Source of the DNA: DATCBF01 sp964401995
Lineage (GTDB): Bacteria; Actinomycetota; Thermoleophilia; Solirubrobacterales; 70-9
Length of the DNA stretch: 51,604 bases
Assembly: GCA_964401995.1 (NCBI GenBank)
Contig: CAYOAP010000016.1
Coordinates: forward strand, 1 to 51,604
Direction of reading: 5' to 3'
Shown: positions 8,556 to 16,356 of the stretch, in pieces
Numbering within the stretch: position 1 is the stretch's first letter
Layout of the letters: every line of letters begins with the position of its first letter
Notes under the pieces: model-generated
The model's database searches: none
The model's input: only the letters and a program-made list of their open reading frames with translations
What the model was told of the DNA's origin: nothing
Position numbers and translations under genes: made by a program

Positions 8556-9422
8556 ATGCGACTCTCAAAGCGCTCAACCAGGCTGCTGCGGATCGGGATC
8601 GGGATCGGCCTTGCCTTCATCTACATCCCGCTGATCGTGGTCGGGATCTACGCCTTCAACGCCAGCGCGATCCTCGAATGGCCGCCGCCCGGGCTGACCC
8701 TCGACTGGTTCCCGAAGGCGATCGAAAACGAAGCCGCCCGCGAAGCCTTCGTCACCTCAATCAAGGCGGGCCTGGCGGCCACCGCGATCGCGATCGTGCT
8801 CGGCACCCTCGCCTCGCTGGCCGTGGCGCGCTACCGCTTCTTCGGCCGCGAGACGATCTCCTTTCTCGTCATCCTCCCGATCGCCCTGCCCGGGATCGTC
8901 ACCGGCGTCGCCTTCAGCAACACCTTCACCCAGGTGCTGGGGATCGACCTCAGCCTCTTCACCGTGATCGTCGGCCATGCGACCTTCTGCATCGTCGTCG
9001 TCTACAACAACGTCGTCGCCCGCCTGCGGCGTATCTCGGGCTCGTTCGAGGAGGCCTCGGCCGACCTTGGCGCCCACACCTGGCAGACCTTCCGCTGGGT
9101 CACCCTGCCGAGCCTGCAGACCGCCCTCGTCGCCGGCGGCCTGCTCGCCTTCGCCCTCTCCTTCGACGAGATCATCGTCACCAACTTCACAATTGGCGCC
9201 GGCGAACAGACCCTGCCGATCTGGATCTTCTCCAATCTCTTCCGCCCCAACCAGCTGCCGCTGGTCAACGTCGTCGCCGTGATCGTGATCGTGATCTCGA
9301 TCATCCCCGTCTACTTCGCCCATCGCTTGACCCGCGAGGAGGATGGGCCAGTGGCGGGCAAAGGAGGGCGCGGAGGCTCCCGGGGGAAAAGGATCGAAGC
9401 CGAGGCAACGGCTGTCCCCTGA
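8556..9422 (+). CDS. potC: Polyamine-type ABC transporter permease (second)
   Basis: Second membrane subunit, 288 residues, six predicted helices, with the coupling loop ASADLGAHTWQTFRWVTLP. ATG 8556 follows the potB stop by 2 nt. The C-terminal 30 residues (GKGGRGGSRGKR onward) form a basic cytoplasmic tail. It ends the operon; a 14-nt palindrome (AGCCCTGCAGGGCT, 9422-9435) spans its stop codon but has no loop or U-run. Confidence 0.88.
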   Translation: MRLSKRSTRLLRIGIGIGLAFIYIPLIVVGIYAFNASAILEWPPPGLTLDWFPKAIENEAAREAFVTSIKAGLAATAIAIVLGTLASLAVARYRFFGRETISFLVILPIALPGIVTGVAFSNTFTQVLGIDLSLFTVIVGHATFCIVVVYNNVVARLRRISGSFEEASADLGAHTWQTFRWVTLPSLQTALVAGGLLAFALSFDEIIVTNFTIGAGEQTLPIWIFSNLFRPNQLPLVNVVAVIVIVISIIPVYFAHRLTREEDGPVAGKGGRGGSRGKRIEAEATAVP

Positions 9423-9454
9423 GCCCTGCAGGGCTAGACCTTGGCTGAGTGGCG

Positions 9455-9856
9455 CTATCCCGGGATCGCGTCAGGCGTAAAGGCAAGCTCGCTTGAGACC
9501 AGGTCGGCTATGTCAGTGCTGATCAGGGTCCAGTTGCTGCGGCGCGCCGCAGCCACGTAGGCGGCGTCGTAGATCGTCAGGTCGTGCTTGGTGGCGATCT
9601 TGGCTGCCTCAGCGATCAGGTTGGCGTCGACTGGCTGGAGGCGGTCTCCGCAGGCGAGCTCTATGCCTTCTGCGGCAGCCTGGGCGGTCTCTGCCTTGCC
9701 GGTGCGCCTGGTCACGGCGTTGGCCACCTCGTAAAGGGTCAGGTCGAGCGCCGCCAGCGATGCGTCAGGGGAGGTCACAAGCTCCCGTGCAGCCACATGG
9801 AAACGGTCGTCGCGGTCGAGCGCCGCCACCCAGACGCTTGCGTCGATCAGCAGCAC
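9455..9856 (-). CDS. PIN-domain ribonuclease toxin (VapC-like)
   Basis: Predicted Mg-dependent RNase of a type II toxin-antitoxin pair, 133 residues. PIN-domain acidic residues are visible: Asp in LLIDASVWV, Glu in LYEVANAVTRR, Asp in TIYDAAYVAAARR, and Asp in LISTDIADL. It starts at GTG 9856, 10 bp after the stop of the upstream ribbon-helix-helix gene, the standard antitoxin-first order. The RNA target cannot be inferred. Confidence 0.85.
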   Translation of the reverse strand: MLLIDASVWVAALDRDDRFHVAARELVTSPDASLAALDLTLYEVANAVTRRTGKAETAQAAAEGIELACGDRLQPVDANLIAEAAKIATKHDLTIYDAAYVAAARRSNWTLISTDIADLVSSELAFTPDAIPG

Positions 9857-9866
9857 GAGCGAGCGC

Positions 9867-10142
9867 CTAGTGCGACCGGCGGTCGCTGCGGATCAGTCCC
9901 GCAGCATCACCGCCAAAGTTGCCGGTGGCCAGATCCATCAGCCGCACAACCTCGTCCCGGCGATGATGCTCATCCGTCGCAAGCTCGCGCTCAGCCAGAC
10001 GCCGCAGAAACCCGCTGCGCGTCTCCCGTTCGGCCCGAGCATGCAAATCGATCCGCTCCAAGAGCGCATCGGGAATAGAGATCATCACCTTGGCCACAGG
10101 GTGAGTATATACGGTATTGCCAGACACAAGAGAAGTGCTCAT
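9867..10142 (-). CDS. Ribbon-helix-helix antitoxin (VapB-like)
   Basis: DNA-binding antitoxin partner of the adjacent PIN toxin, 91 residues. The ribbon-helix-helix core is VMISIPDALLERIDLHAR followed by SGFLRRLAEREL; the C-terminal half should wrap the toxin. ATG 10142 is chosen because GGAGG lies 9 nt upstream. It adds 19 residues before the usual MISIP start of the family, and ATG 10085 is the alternative. The extension contains a GTATATAC palindrome (10105-10112) that could be an operator if translation starts internally. Confidence 0.78.
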   Translation of the reverse strand: MSTSLVSGNTVYTHPVAKVMISIPDALLERIDLHARAERETRSGFLRRLAERELATDEHHRRDEVVRLMDLATGNFGGDAAGLIRSDRRSH

Positions 10143-10186
10143 GGCAAAGATCCTCCGCTAATCGGCCTCACGTGTGGGCACGCGAA

Positions 10187-10233
10187 TGTGACAAATCTGA
10201 GATATCGGCCATGTCAAAGTGAGACGTCGGGCC
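10187..10233. repeat. Imperfect tandem repeat upstream of the vapBC-like pair
   Basis: Two adjacent similar units of about 24 nt: GACAAATCTGAGATATCGG followed by GTCAAAGTGAGACGTCGG, each ending in GCC. They lie between the ogt stop and the antitoxin start (10142), where the operon promoter must be, so they may be binding sites for the antitoxin. Confidence 0.4.
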
Positions 10234-10769
10234 TAGACGATCGTCATCTGGCGAAAGGCCCAGGCCGGCTCGGGAGCAAGCGCGGCGGCGGCGCGGCCCT
10301 CAAGCTCAAGCAGCGCCTGCTTGCGCGGCAGCCCACCGCCGTAGCCGGTGAGGGCGCCATCGGCAGCAACAACTCGGTGGCAAGGCACGATGATCGGCAC
10401 CGGAGTCCGCCCAACCGCCGAGCCCACCTCCCTGGCGTCACCGGGCCGCCCGATCCGGCTAGCGACCTCGCCGTAGCTCGTGGTCGCGCCATAGGGGATC
10501 TCCAGCAGCTGCTGCCAGACGCTGCGCTGAAAGGCCGTGCCGTGGAGATCAAGCTCCAGCTCAAAGCACTGGCGCTCGCCGGCGAAGTACTCCTGCAGCT
10601 GCCCAACTGCCTCCCCGAGCCGCTCCGGCTGCTGATCAGACTCCCTCAGGTTCCGAGCCTGGCCAGGAAAGAAGAGGCCGCGGAGGCCGGCGGGGCCGAC
10701 GACAATCGTCAGCGGACCGATTGGGCTCTTATAGACAGCCCAAGAGAGCCTGGAATCACTCATGCCCAT
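10233..10769 (-). CDS. ogt: Methylated-DNA-protein-cysteine methyltransferase
   Basis: Suicide DNA-repair protein that transfers alkyl groups from O6-alkylguanine to its own cysteine. 178 residues, close to Ogt (about 170). The active site is IIVPCHRVVAADG. The helix-turn-helix segment FQRSVWQQLLEIPYGATTSYGEVA and the closing YGGGLPRKQALLELEG match the family. The start may be ATG 10769 or ATG 10763; neither has a strong ribosome site. It is followed on the same strand by the toxin-antitoxin pair, with no evidence of functional linkage. Confidence 0.93.
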   Translation of the reverse strand: MGMSDSRLSWAVYKSPIGPLTIVVGPAGLRGLFFPGQARNLRESDQQPERLGEAVGQLQEYFAGERQCFELELDLHGTAFQRSVWQQLLEIPYGATTSYGEVASRIGRPGDAREVGSAVGRTPVPIIVPCHRVVAADGALTGYGGGLPRKQALLELEGRAAAALAPEPAWAFRQMTIV

Positions 10770-10849
10770 AGTTAGACAACGCCCTCAGACCCCTAAGCGT
10801 GAGGATCTCCCCCAACCGCGAAGGCCGTTGCCCTCCCGGGGCCAAATCC

Positions 10850-12418
10850 CTAGAGGGGGATGTTGCCGTGCTTGCGCTTAGGCTGCTCAACCCGCTTGCT
10901 CTGCAGCATCCGCAGCGCCTTGATCAGCTTCGGCCGCGTCTCGCGCGGCTCGATCACGTCGTCGATGTAGCCGCGCTCAGCCGCCGAGTAGGGATTGGCG
11001 AAGTGGGCTTTGTAGTCGTCGATCAGCTTCTGGCGCCGCTCGTCCGGGGTCGGCGAGGTGGCGATGTCTTTGCGGTAGATGATGTTGACCGCGCCCTCGG
11101 GGCCCATCACCGCGACCTCGGCGGTCGGCCAGGCGACGTTGAAGTCGGCCAGCATGTGCTTCGAGTTCATCACGTCGTAGGCGCCGCCGTAGGCCTTACG
11201 GGTGACGACTGTGAGCTTCGGCACCGTCGCCTCGGTGAAGGCGTAGAGGAGCTTGGCGCCGTGGCGGATGATCCCGTTCCACTCCTGGTCGGTGCCGGGC
11301 AGGAAGCCGGGCACGTCGGTGAAGGTGAGGATCGGGACGTTGTAGGCATCGCAGGTGCGGACGAAGCGCGCCGCCTTCTCCGAGGCCTCGATGTCGAGCA
11401 CCCCGGCCAGGTAGGCGGGCTGGTTGCCGACGATCCCAACCGGGAAGCCGTCGAGCCGCGAGAAGCCGCAGACGATGTTCTTGGCGAAGTGCTCATGGAC
11501 CTCGAAGAACTCCTCGTCGTCGACGATGCGGGAGATCACGTCGCGCATGTCGTAGGGCTTCGACGGGTCGTCGGGGACCAGCGTGTCGAGCTCGACGTCT
11601 TCGCGCTCGGGGTCGTCGCTGGGCTCGAAGCGCGGCGGCGCCTCGAGGTTGTTCGAAGGCAGGAAGCTGAGCAGGTAGCGGGCGTCCTCGAGGCAGCTCT
11701 CCTCGTCCTCGGCGGCGAAGTGGGCGACGCCGGACTTGGAGTTGTGGCTCATCGCCCCGCCCAGCTCCTCGAACTCGACTTCCTCGCCGGTCACGGTCTT
11801 GATCACTTCCGGGCCGGTGATGAACATGTGCGAGGTCTCTTTGACCATGAAGATGAAGTCGGTCATCGCCGGCGAGTAGACGGCCCCGCCCGCGCAAGGG
11901 CCCATGATCAGGCTGATCTGCGGGATCACGCCGGAGCATTTGACGTTGCGGACGAAAACATCGCCGTAGGCGCCGAGCGAGACGACGCCCTCCTGGATGC
12001 GGGCGCCGCCGGAGTCGTTGATGCCGATCACCGGCGCCCCGACTTGGGCGGCGAGGTCCATCACCTTGCACATCTTCTCCGCCATCACCTCGCCGAGGCT
12101 GCCGCCGAAGACGGTGAAGTCCTGGGAGAAGACGAAGACGGTGCGGCCGTCGATCGTGCCGTGGCCGGTGACGACCGCGTCGCCCCAGGGCCGTTTCTTC
12201 TGCATCTCGAAGTCGTAGGTGCGGTGGCGGACGAAGGTGTCGAGCTCCTCGAAGGAGCCCGGGTCGAGCAGCTTCTCGACCCGCTCGCGGGCGGTCATCT
12301 TGCCCTTGGAGTGCTGCTTCTCGACCGCCTCCTCCGAAGCGGAGTTGATCGCCTGGTCGCGAAGCTCGCGCAGGTAGGAGAGCTTCTCCTCGTGGGTGAT
12401 CGGGTTCTTCTCGCGCAC
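10850..12418 (-). CDS. pccB: Acyl-CoA (propionyl-CoA) carboxylase beta subunit
   Basis: Carboxyltransferase subunit that moves CO2 from biotin to propionyl- or acetyl-CoA; cytoplasmic. 522 residues, the usual length. Both crotonase-like halves are present, with MTARERVEKLLDPGSF near the N-terminus and the oxyanion-hole segments SGGARIQEGV and FTDVPGFLPGTDQE. The Asp in YGGAYDVMNSKH appears to be the one reported to set acyl-chain preference (Asp422 in Streptomyces PccB, from memory), favouring propionyl/acetyl-CoA. The start is GTG 12418. No biotin-carboxylase subunit is in the window. A small ORF lies 27 bp upstream on the same strand, and mutB follows beyond an inserted cassette. Confidence 0.93.
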   Translation of the reverse strand: MREKNPITHEEKLSYLRELRDQAINSASEEAVEKQHSKGKMTARERVEKLLDPGSFEELDTFVRHRTYDFEMQKKRPWGDAVVTGHGTIDGRTVFVFSQDFTVFGGSLGEVMAEKMCKVMDLAAQVGAPVIGINDSGGARIQEGVVSLGAYGDVFVRNVKCSGVIPQISLIMGPCAGGAVYSPAMTDFIFMVKETSHMFITGPEVIKTVTGEEVEFEELGGAMSHNSKSGVAHFAAEDEESCLEDARYLLSFLPSNNLEAPPRFEPSDDPEREDVELDTLVPDDPSKPYDMRDVISRIVDDEEFFEVHEHFAKNIVCGFSRLDGFPVGIVGNQPAYLAGVLDIEASEKAARFVRTCDAYNVPILTFTDVPGFLPGTDQEWNGIIRHGAKLLYAFTEATVPKLTVVTRKAYGGAYDVMNSKHMLADFNVAWPTAEVAVMGPEGAVNIIYRKDIATSPTPDERRQKLIDDYKAHFANPYSAAERGYIDDVIEPRETRPKLIKALRMLQSKRVEQPKRKHGNIPL

Positions 12419-12445
12419 TGGGCGCGGAAGTCTATGACGAGCGGC

Positions 12446-12661
12446 TCAGGTGCTGCCGAATGGCTGCTTCTGGGGCTCGGCCAGATGATCGAGAAGCCGC
12501 TCCAGATCGGCGACCTCGAGCCCCGACTCCTCGGGCGCCCGGATCTCGACCCGCGTGCCAAAGCCCTTCTCGGCCATCGTCACGTCGACTCCGTCGACGG
12601 TCGCGATCAGCGCCGCCAGCTCCGGCTCAGACTTCATCAGGGTTCGCGCCGCCTCGATCAT
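12446..12661 (-). CDS. Small protein upstream of pccB (unknown)
   Basis: 71-residue reading frame from ATG 12661 (IEAARTLMKSEPELAAL at the start, EVADLERLLDHLAEPQ near the end). It is 27 bp upstream of pccB on the same strand. Some actinobacterial carboxylase beta subunits are accompanied by a small epsilon subunit, and its position fits, but I do not recognise the sequence as one. The frame opens up to 12778 through poor coding sequence and the inserted palindrome, so the inner start is preferred. The ribosome site is weak. Confidence 0.5.
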   Translation of the reverse strand: MIEAARTLMKSEPELAALIATVDGVDVTMAEKGFGTRVEIRAPEESGLEVADLERLLDHLAEPQKQPFGST

Positions 12662-12741
12662 TGAGGCCCGTTTCAACCGCCGCCGGATAGTTCCTGCCCC
12701 CATTTTCGACTGGACGCAAGCGTTCAAGGGGGAGAGAGCTA

Positions 12742-12789
12742 CGCGCTGCCGACCTTTACCCCAACAGAGTGGGGTCAAAGTCGGATACG
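12742..12789. repeat. Palindromic repeat, copy 1 (left end of the DUF559 unit)
   Basis: Imperfect inverted repeat: left arm CGCGCTGCCGACCTTTACCC from 12742, right arm ending GTCAAAGTCGGATACGCG near 12789, 17 of 22 positions paired, 4-6 nt loop. The half-site (CGCNNNCCGACNTTGACC) is shared with copies at 13671-13722 and 49750-49795. The GTG start of the DUF559 gene (12769) lies inside the right arm. Confidence 0.75.
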
Positions 12790-13698
12790 CGCAGCAGGCA
12801 GGCCTGGGCGCTGGCTCGACGCCAGCATGGGGTAGTGGCGCGGCGGCAGCTACTGGCGCTCGGGTTCAATGCGCGTGAGGTCGAGCATCGCCTAGCCCGG
12901 GGACGGCTGCACCCGGTGATGCGTGGGGTCTACGCAGTCGGGTGGCCACGGCTCACCTCAGAGCGGCGCTGGATGGCAGCTGTGCTGGCCTGCGGGAACG
13001 GCGCCGCATTGAGCCACCGAAGCGCGGCGGCGCTCTGGGGAATCGGAACCGAGGAGCGACGAGTTGTCGACATCAGCGTCACTCGCCGGTGCGAACTGAG
13101 GCGGCCGGGATTGCGCATTCGGGGACGCCCGACGCTCGCCGGAGAGGAGATCGTTTCGCGGGATGGCATTCCGGTCACAAGCCCGGTCCAGACCCTGGTC
13201 GATATCGCGACGGATCTCACGCCGCTAGCAGTGGAGCGAGCCGTCAACGAGGCAGATAAGCATGGGCTGACCGATCCCGAGACCTTGCGTGGCGCCCTCA
13301 GGGACCATGCCGGCGAACCTGGGGCACCCCTTCTGCGCCACCTCTTGGACAAGCGCACCTTCCGCCTGTCCGATTCGGACCTGGAGATTTTCTTCCGCCC
13401 AATCGCAGCTGCGGCGAAGCTCCCACCTCCGCTGAGCAAACAAACCATCAACGGCTTCGAGGTCGACTTCTTTTGGCCCGACCTAGGGCTGATCGTAGAG
13501 ACGGACGGCCTCCGTTATCACCGCACACCCGCTTCGCAGGCACGGGATGCGCGGCGTGACCGCGCCCATGTCCTCGCCGGGATGACGCCGCTGCGTTTCA
13601 CCCACTACGAGATCAAATACGAGGCCGCCCAAATCCGAGCTGAGCTGGAGAGCGCCGCGAGGTTGCTCAAGAGCGCATCCGACATTGACCACACCTGA
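12769..13698 (+). CDS. DUF559-domain protein with AbiEi-like N-terminal domain (putative nuclease)
   Basis: 309 residues. The N-terminal 60 residues (RQHGVVARRQLLALGF, ending RGVYAVGW) resemble the winged-helix domain of AbiEi-like antitoxins. The C-terminal 90 residues form a Vsr-like PD-(D/E)XK fold: VDFFWPDLGLIVETDG with putative catalytic Asp and Glu, RYHRT, and RFTHYEI. Such proteins are common in actinobacterial genomes and have no settled role. The start is GTG 12769, inside a palindromic repeat; the last residues (SASDIDHT) and the stop are encoded by the next palindrome. Composition is less GC-rich than in the flanking metabolic genes, and the strand is opposite to them. Confidence 0.85.
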   Translation: MGSKSDTRSRQAWALARRQHGVVARRQLLALGFNAREVEHRLARGRLHPVMRGVYAVGWPRLTSERRWMAAVLACGNGAALSHRSAAALWGIGTEERRVVDISVTRRCELRRPGLRIRGRPTLAGEEIVSRDGIPVTSPVQTLVDIATDLTPLAVERAVNEADKHGLTDPETLRGALRDHAGEPGAPLLRHLLDKRTFRLSDSDLEIFFRPIAAAAKLPPPLSKQTINGFEVDFFWPDLGLIVETDGLRYHRTPASQARDARRDRAHVLAGMTPLRFTHYEIKYEAAQIRAELESAARLLKSASDIDHT

Positions 13699-13722
13699 AA
13701 TGGGTCAATGTCGGATGCGCTC
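13671..13722. repeat. Palindromic repeat, copy 2 (right end of the DUF559 unit)
   Basis: Perfect 20-bp inverted repeat: left arm GAGCGCATCCGACATTGACC (13671-13690), right arm its exact reverse complement (13703-13722), 12-nt loop containing the DUF559 stop codon. It sits between convergent genes and could also serve as a bidirectional terminator, although it lacks a U-run. Confidence 0.9.
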
Positions 13723-13734
13723 CCTCGGAAGGAC

Positions 13735-15381
13735 CTAGAAGAACGCGCCGCCCTTGTATTCGCCGAAGACGTCGCGCATCGCGCCGCAGACCTCGCCGAT
13801 CGAGGCGTTGGCGGCGAGCGCGGCGCGGATCGGGTGCAGGAGGTTGCCCTCGCCGCGGGCGACGTCGCGCAGGGCGTCGAGCTTGGCCGTGACCTCGTTC
13901 TGGTCGCGAGCCTGCTTGAAGGCCTTGAGCCGGGTCAGCTGGCGCTGCTCGGCCTCGGGGTCGACCTTGAGGATGTCGACGTCGTCGATCTGATCGGTGA
14001 CGTATTTGTTGACCCCGACGATGATGTCCTGGCCCGACTTGTAGCGCTCGTGGTAGCTCATCGCCGACTCCTCGATCTCGCGCTGCATGAACTCCAGCGC
14101 CTCGACCGAGCCGCCGATCTCTTCGACCTTCTCCATCAGCTCCCATGAGCGCAGCTCGATCTCGTCGGTCAGCGACTCGACGAAGTAGGAGCCGGCGAAG
14201 GGATCGACGGTGTCGGCGACGCCGGACTCGTGGGCGAGCACCTGCTGGGTGCGCAGGGCGATCCGGGCCGAGCGCTCGGTCGGCAGCGCCAGCGCCTCGT
14301 CGAAGCCGTTGGTGTGCAGCGACTGGGTGCCGCCGCAGACGGCGGCGAAGCCCTGCAGGGCGACGCGGATGATGTTGACCTCGGGCTGCTGGGCCTGCAG
14401 GGTGACGCCACCGGTCTGGGTGTGGAAGCGGATCTTCATCGAGTTCGGGTTTTTGGCCCCGAAGCGCTCCTCGACGATTTTCGCCCACATCCGCCGCACC
14501 GCCCGGAACTTGGCGATCTCCTGGAAGACGTTGTTGTGGCAGTTGAAGAAGAAGGCGAGGCGGGGGGCGAAGGAGTCGATCTCAAGGCCGCGCTCAAGCG
14601 CAGCTTCGACGTAGGCGATCGCGTTGGAGAGGGTGAAGGCGACCTCCTGCACAGCCGAGCAGCCCTTCTCGCGGATGTGGTAGCCAGAGATCGAGATCGT
14701 GTTCCATTTCGGCACCTTGAGCTGGCAGTACTCGAAGATGTCGGTCGTCAGCCGCATCGTCGGCGCCGGCGGGTAGATGTAGTTGCCGCGCGCCATGTAC
14801 TCCTTGAGCACATCGTTCTGGACGGTGCCGCGCAATTTCTCCGAGGGCACGCCCTGTTCCTCGCCGACCAGCTCGTAGAGCAGCAGCAGGATCGCGGCGG
14901 GGGCGTTGATCGTCATCGAGGTCGAGACGCTGTCGAGCGGGATCTGGTCGAAGCAGATCCGCATGTCCTCGATCGTGTCGATCGGGACCCCGGTGCGGCC
15001 GACCTCGCCGTTGCAGAGCGGGTCGTCGGAGTCGCGGCCGAGCTGGGTCGGCAGGTCGAAGGCCATCGAGAGGCCGGTCGAGCCATGCTCGATCAGGTAG
15101 CGGTAGCGCTCGTTGGTGTCCTCGGGCGAGGCGAAGCCGGCGTACTGGCGCATCGTCCAGAGCCGGTCGCGGTACATGCCGTCGTGGATGCCGCGGGTGA
15201 AGGGCGGCTCGCCGGGCTCGCCGAGGCGCTCGCGCAGGTTGGGAGCGACGTCGTCCTCGGTGTAGAGGCGGTCGATCTCGATCCCGGAGTCAGTGAAGAT
15301 CCGCTCGTCGTCGGGACCCACCTGCGGCGCGATCGTGCGGGCGGTGTCGTCGACCAGCGGTTTGTCGCTCTCAGCTGCCAT
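13735..15381 (-). CDS. mutB: Methylmalonyl-CoA mutase catalytic (large) subunit, without B12 domain
   Basis: Adenosylcobalamin-dependent isomerase converting (R)-methylmalonyl-CoA to succinyl-CoA. 548 residues covering the substrate-binding TIM barrel only. RQYAGF keeps the active-site Tyr that distinguishes methylmalonyl-CoA mutase from isobutyryl-CoA mutase (Phe). MAFDLPTQLGRDSDD, ISGYHIREKG and GGTQSLHTNGFDEAL are further family blocks. The C-terminal cobalamin-binding domain (DxHxxG) is absent, as in two-component mutases, so a separate small B12-binding subunit must be elsewhere. It belongs functionally with pccB on the same strand. Confidence 0.93.
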   Translation of the reverse strand: MAAESDKPLVDDTARTIAPQVGPDDERIFTDSGIEIDRLYTEDDVAPNLRERLGEPGEPPFTRGIHDGMYRDRLWTMRQYAGFASPEDTNERYRYLIEHGSTGLSMAFDLPTQLGRDSDDPLCNGEVGRTGVPIDTIEDMRICFDQIPLDSVSTSMTINAPAAILLLLYELVGEEQGVPSEKLRGTVQNDVLKEYMARGNYIYPPAPTMRLTTDIFEYCQLKVPKWNTISISGYHIREKGCSAVQEVAFTLSNAIAYVEAALERGLEIDSFAPRLAFFFNCHNNVFQEIAKFRAVRRMWAKIVEERFGAKNPNSMKIRFHTQTGGVTLQAQQPEVNIIRVALQGFAAVCGGTQSLHTNGFDEALALPTERSARIALRTQQVLAHESGVADTVDPFAGSYFVESLTDEIELRSWELMEKVEEIGGSVEALEFMQREIEESAMSYHERYKSGQDIIVGVNKYVTDQIDDVDILKVDPEAEQRQLTRLKAFKQARDQNEVTAKLDALRDVARGEGNLLHPIRAALAANASIGEVCGAMRDVFGEYKGGAFF

Positions 15382-15411
15382 CGGCGGGGAGGATATTGGC
15401 AGCGGGCCAGA

Positions 15412-16356
15412 TTAGGCCGCGGCTAGCTGCGAGCGCTGCCAATCGAGCAGGTCAGCAAGGGACTCGGGCAGCGGGATCTCCGGCTTCCAGCCAATCGCCG
15501 ATCGCAGCCGCTCAGGGCTGCCGTAGACGACCGAGGGATCGACCGGGCGCTGAAGCGAGGGGTCCCGTTGGAACGAAACGGGAAGCGGCGTCGCCTTCGC
15601 CAGCTCGTCGAGGATCGCTCCGAGCCTCAGCGCCCGCCCCGAGCAGAGGTTGTAGACGCCGGCAAGCCCCGCCTGGGAAACCTCGACGAAGGCCCTCGCC
15701 GCATCGCGCACGTCGGTGAAATCTCGGGCCGCGCTGGGATTGCCGATCGTCAGCTCGGCGGTCTCAGCGCCAGCCAGCTCGGCGGCAGCGATCTGGCGGG
15801 CAAAGCCAGCGGCGGCAAAGGCCGGCGACTGCCCCGGCCCGAACATGTTGAAGGCGCGGATCACAGCGATCCGCATCCCCCGCTGATCGGCGAACCGCTC
15901 GCAGATGGCCTCCATCGCCGCCTTGCTCTCGCCGTAAGGCGTGACCGGCGAGAGCGCGGCATCCTCGGCGAAGGGAAGGCGGCCCTGGCTGGGCTCGCCG
16001 TAGACCTCGGCCGAGGAGACGCAGAGGACGTGGGCCGATGGCGCCAGGCCGGCGACTGCCTCAAGCAGGTTCCCGACCCCGGCCGCGTTGACCTCAAGGG
16101 CCTCCTTGCCCCGCTCCCAGCTTGCCGCGACTGAGGCGGCGCCCGCCATGTTGGCGACGAGGTCTGGCCTGGCTGACTCAACGCAGGCGGCAACCGAGGC
16201 CGGATCGAGCAGGTCGCACTTGGCGCCCAGGCTGCCGCTGCGATCTGCCGCGACGACTTCGAGCCCGGCGGCGTCCGCCGCGTTGCAGACGTGGCGTCCG
16301 ACAAAGCCGCCGGCGCCGACTACAAGCAGGCGCGGGCTAGTCGGAGGCGCCGACAA
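15412..16356 (-). CDS. NAD-dependent epimerase/dehydratase (GDP-6-deoxymannose reductase-like)
   Basis: Extended SDR enzyme acting on nucleotide sugars, 314 residues. It has the Rossmann motif VVGAGGFVGRH, a serine in CVSSAEVYGE, the catalytic YGESK, and FNMFGPGQSP, closest by eye to GDP-4-keto-6-deoxymannose reductases. Its start overlaps the end of the UDP-glucuronate decarboxylase-like gene by 20 bp, so the two are almost certainly cotranslated. mutB starts 30 bp downstream. Substrate assignment is tentative. Confidence 0.8.
   Translation of the reverse strand: MSAPPTSPRLLVVGAGGFVGRHVCNAADAAGLEVVAADRSGSLGAKCDLLDPASVAACVESARPDLVANMAGAASVAASWERGKEALEVNAAGVGNLLEAVAGLAPSAHVLCVSSAEVYGEPSQGRLPFAEDAALSPVTPYGESKAAMEAICERFADQRGMRIAVIRAFNMFGPGQSPAFAAAGFARQIAAAELAGAETAELTIGNPSAARDFTDVRDAARAFVEVSQAGLAGVYNLCSGRALRLGAILDELAKATPLPVSFQRDPSLQRPVDPSVVYGSPERLRSAIGWKPEIPLPESLADLLDWQRSQLAAA

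Larger units (their letters stand above)
12742..13722 (+). mobile_element. Candidate mobile cassette: DUF559 nuclease gene bracketed by palindromes
   Basis: A 981-bp unit consisting of one palindromic repeat, a plus-strand DUF559 gene, and a second copy of the same palindrome. The first and last codons of the gene lie inside the repeats. The unit splits a minus-strand run of functionally linked genes (mutB, small ORF, pccB). I see no transposase and no clear target-site duplication. That it moves as a unit is inference from the bracketing, orientation and position. Confidence 0.5.

Noticed and set aside
9422..9435. Palindrome AGCCCTGCAGGGCT at the end of the ABC operon
   Set aside because: No loop and no U-run, and it is short; likely chance in GC-rich DNA, though a regulator site cannot be excluded.
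10799..12664. 621-codon plus-strand frame over pccB
   Set aside because: Antisense to a full-length carboxylase gene; composition is that of a shadow frame.
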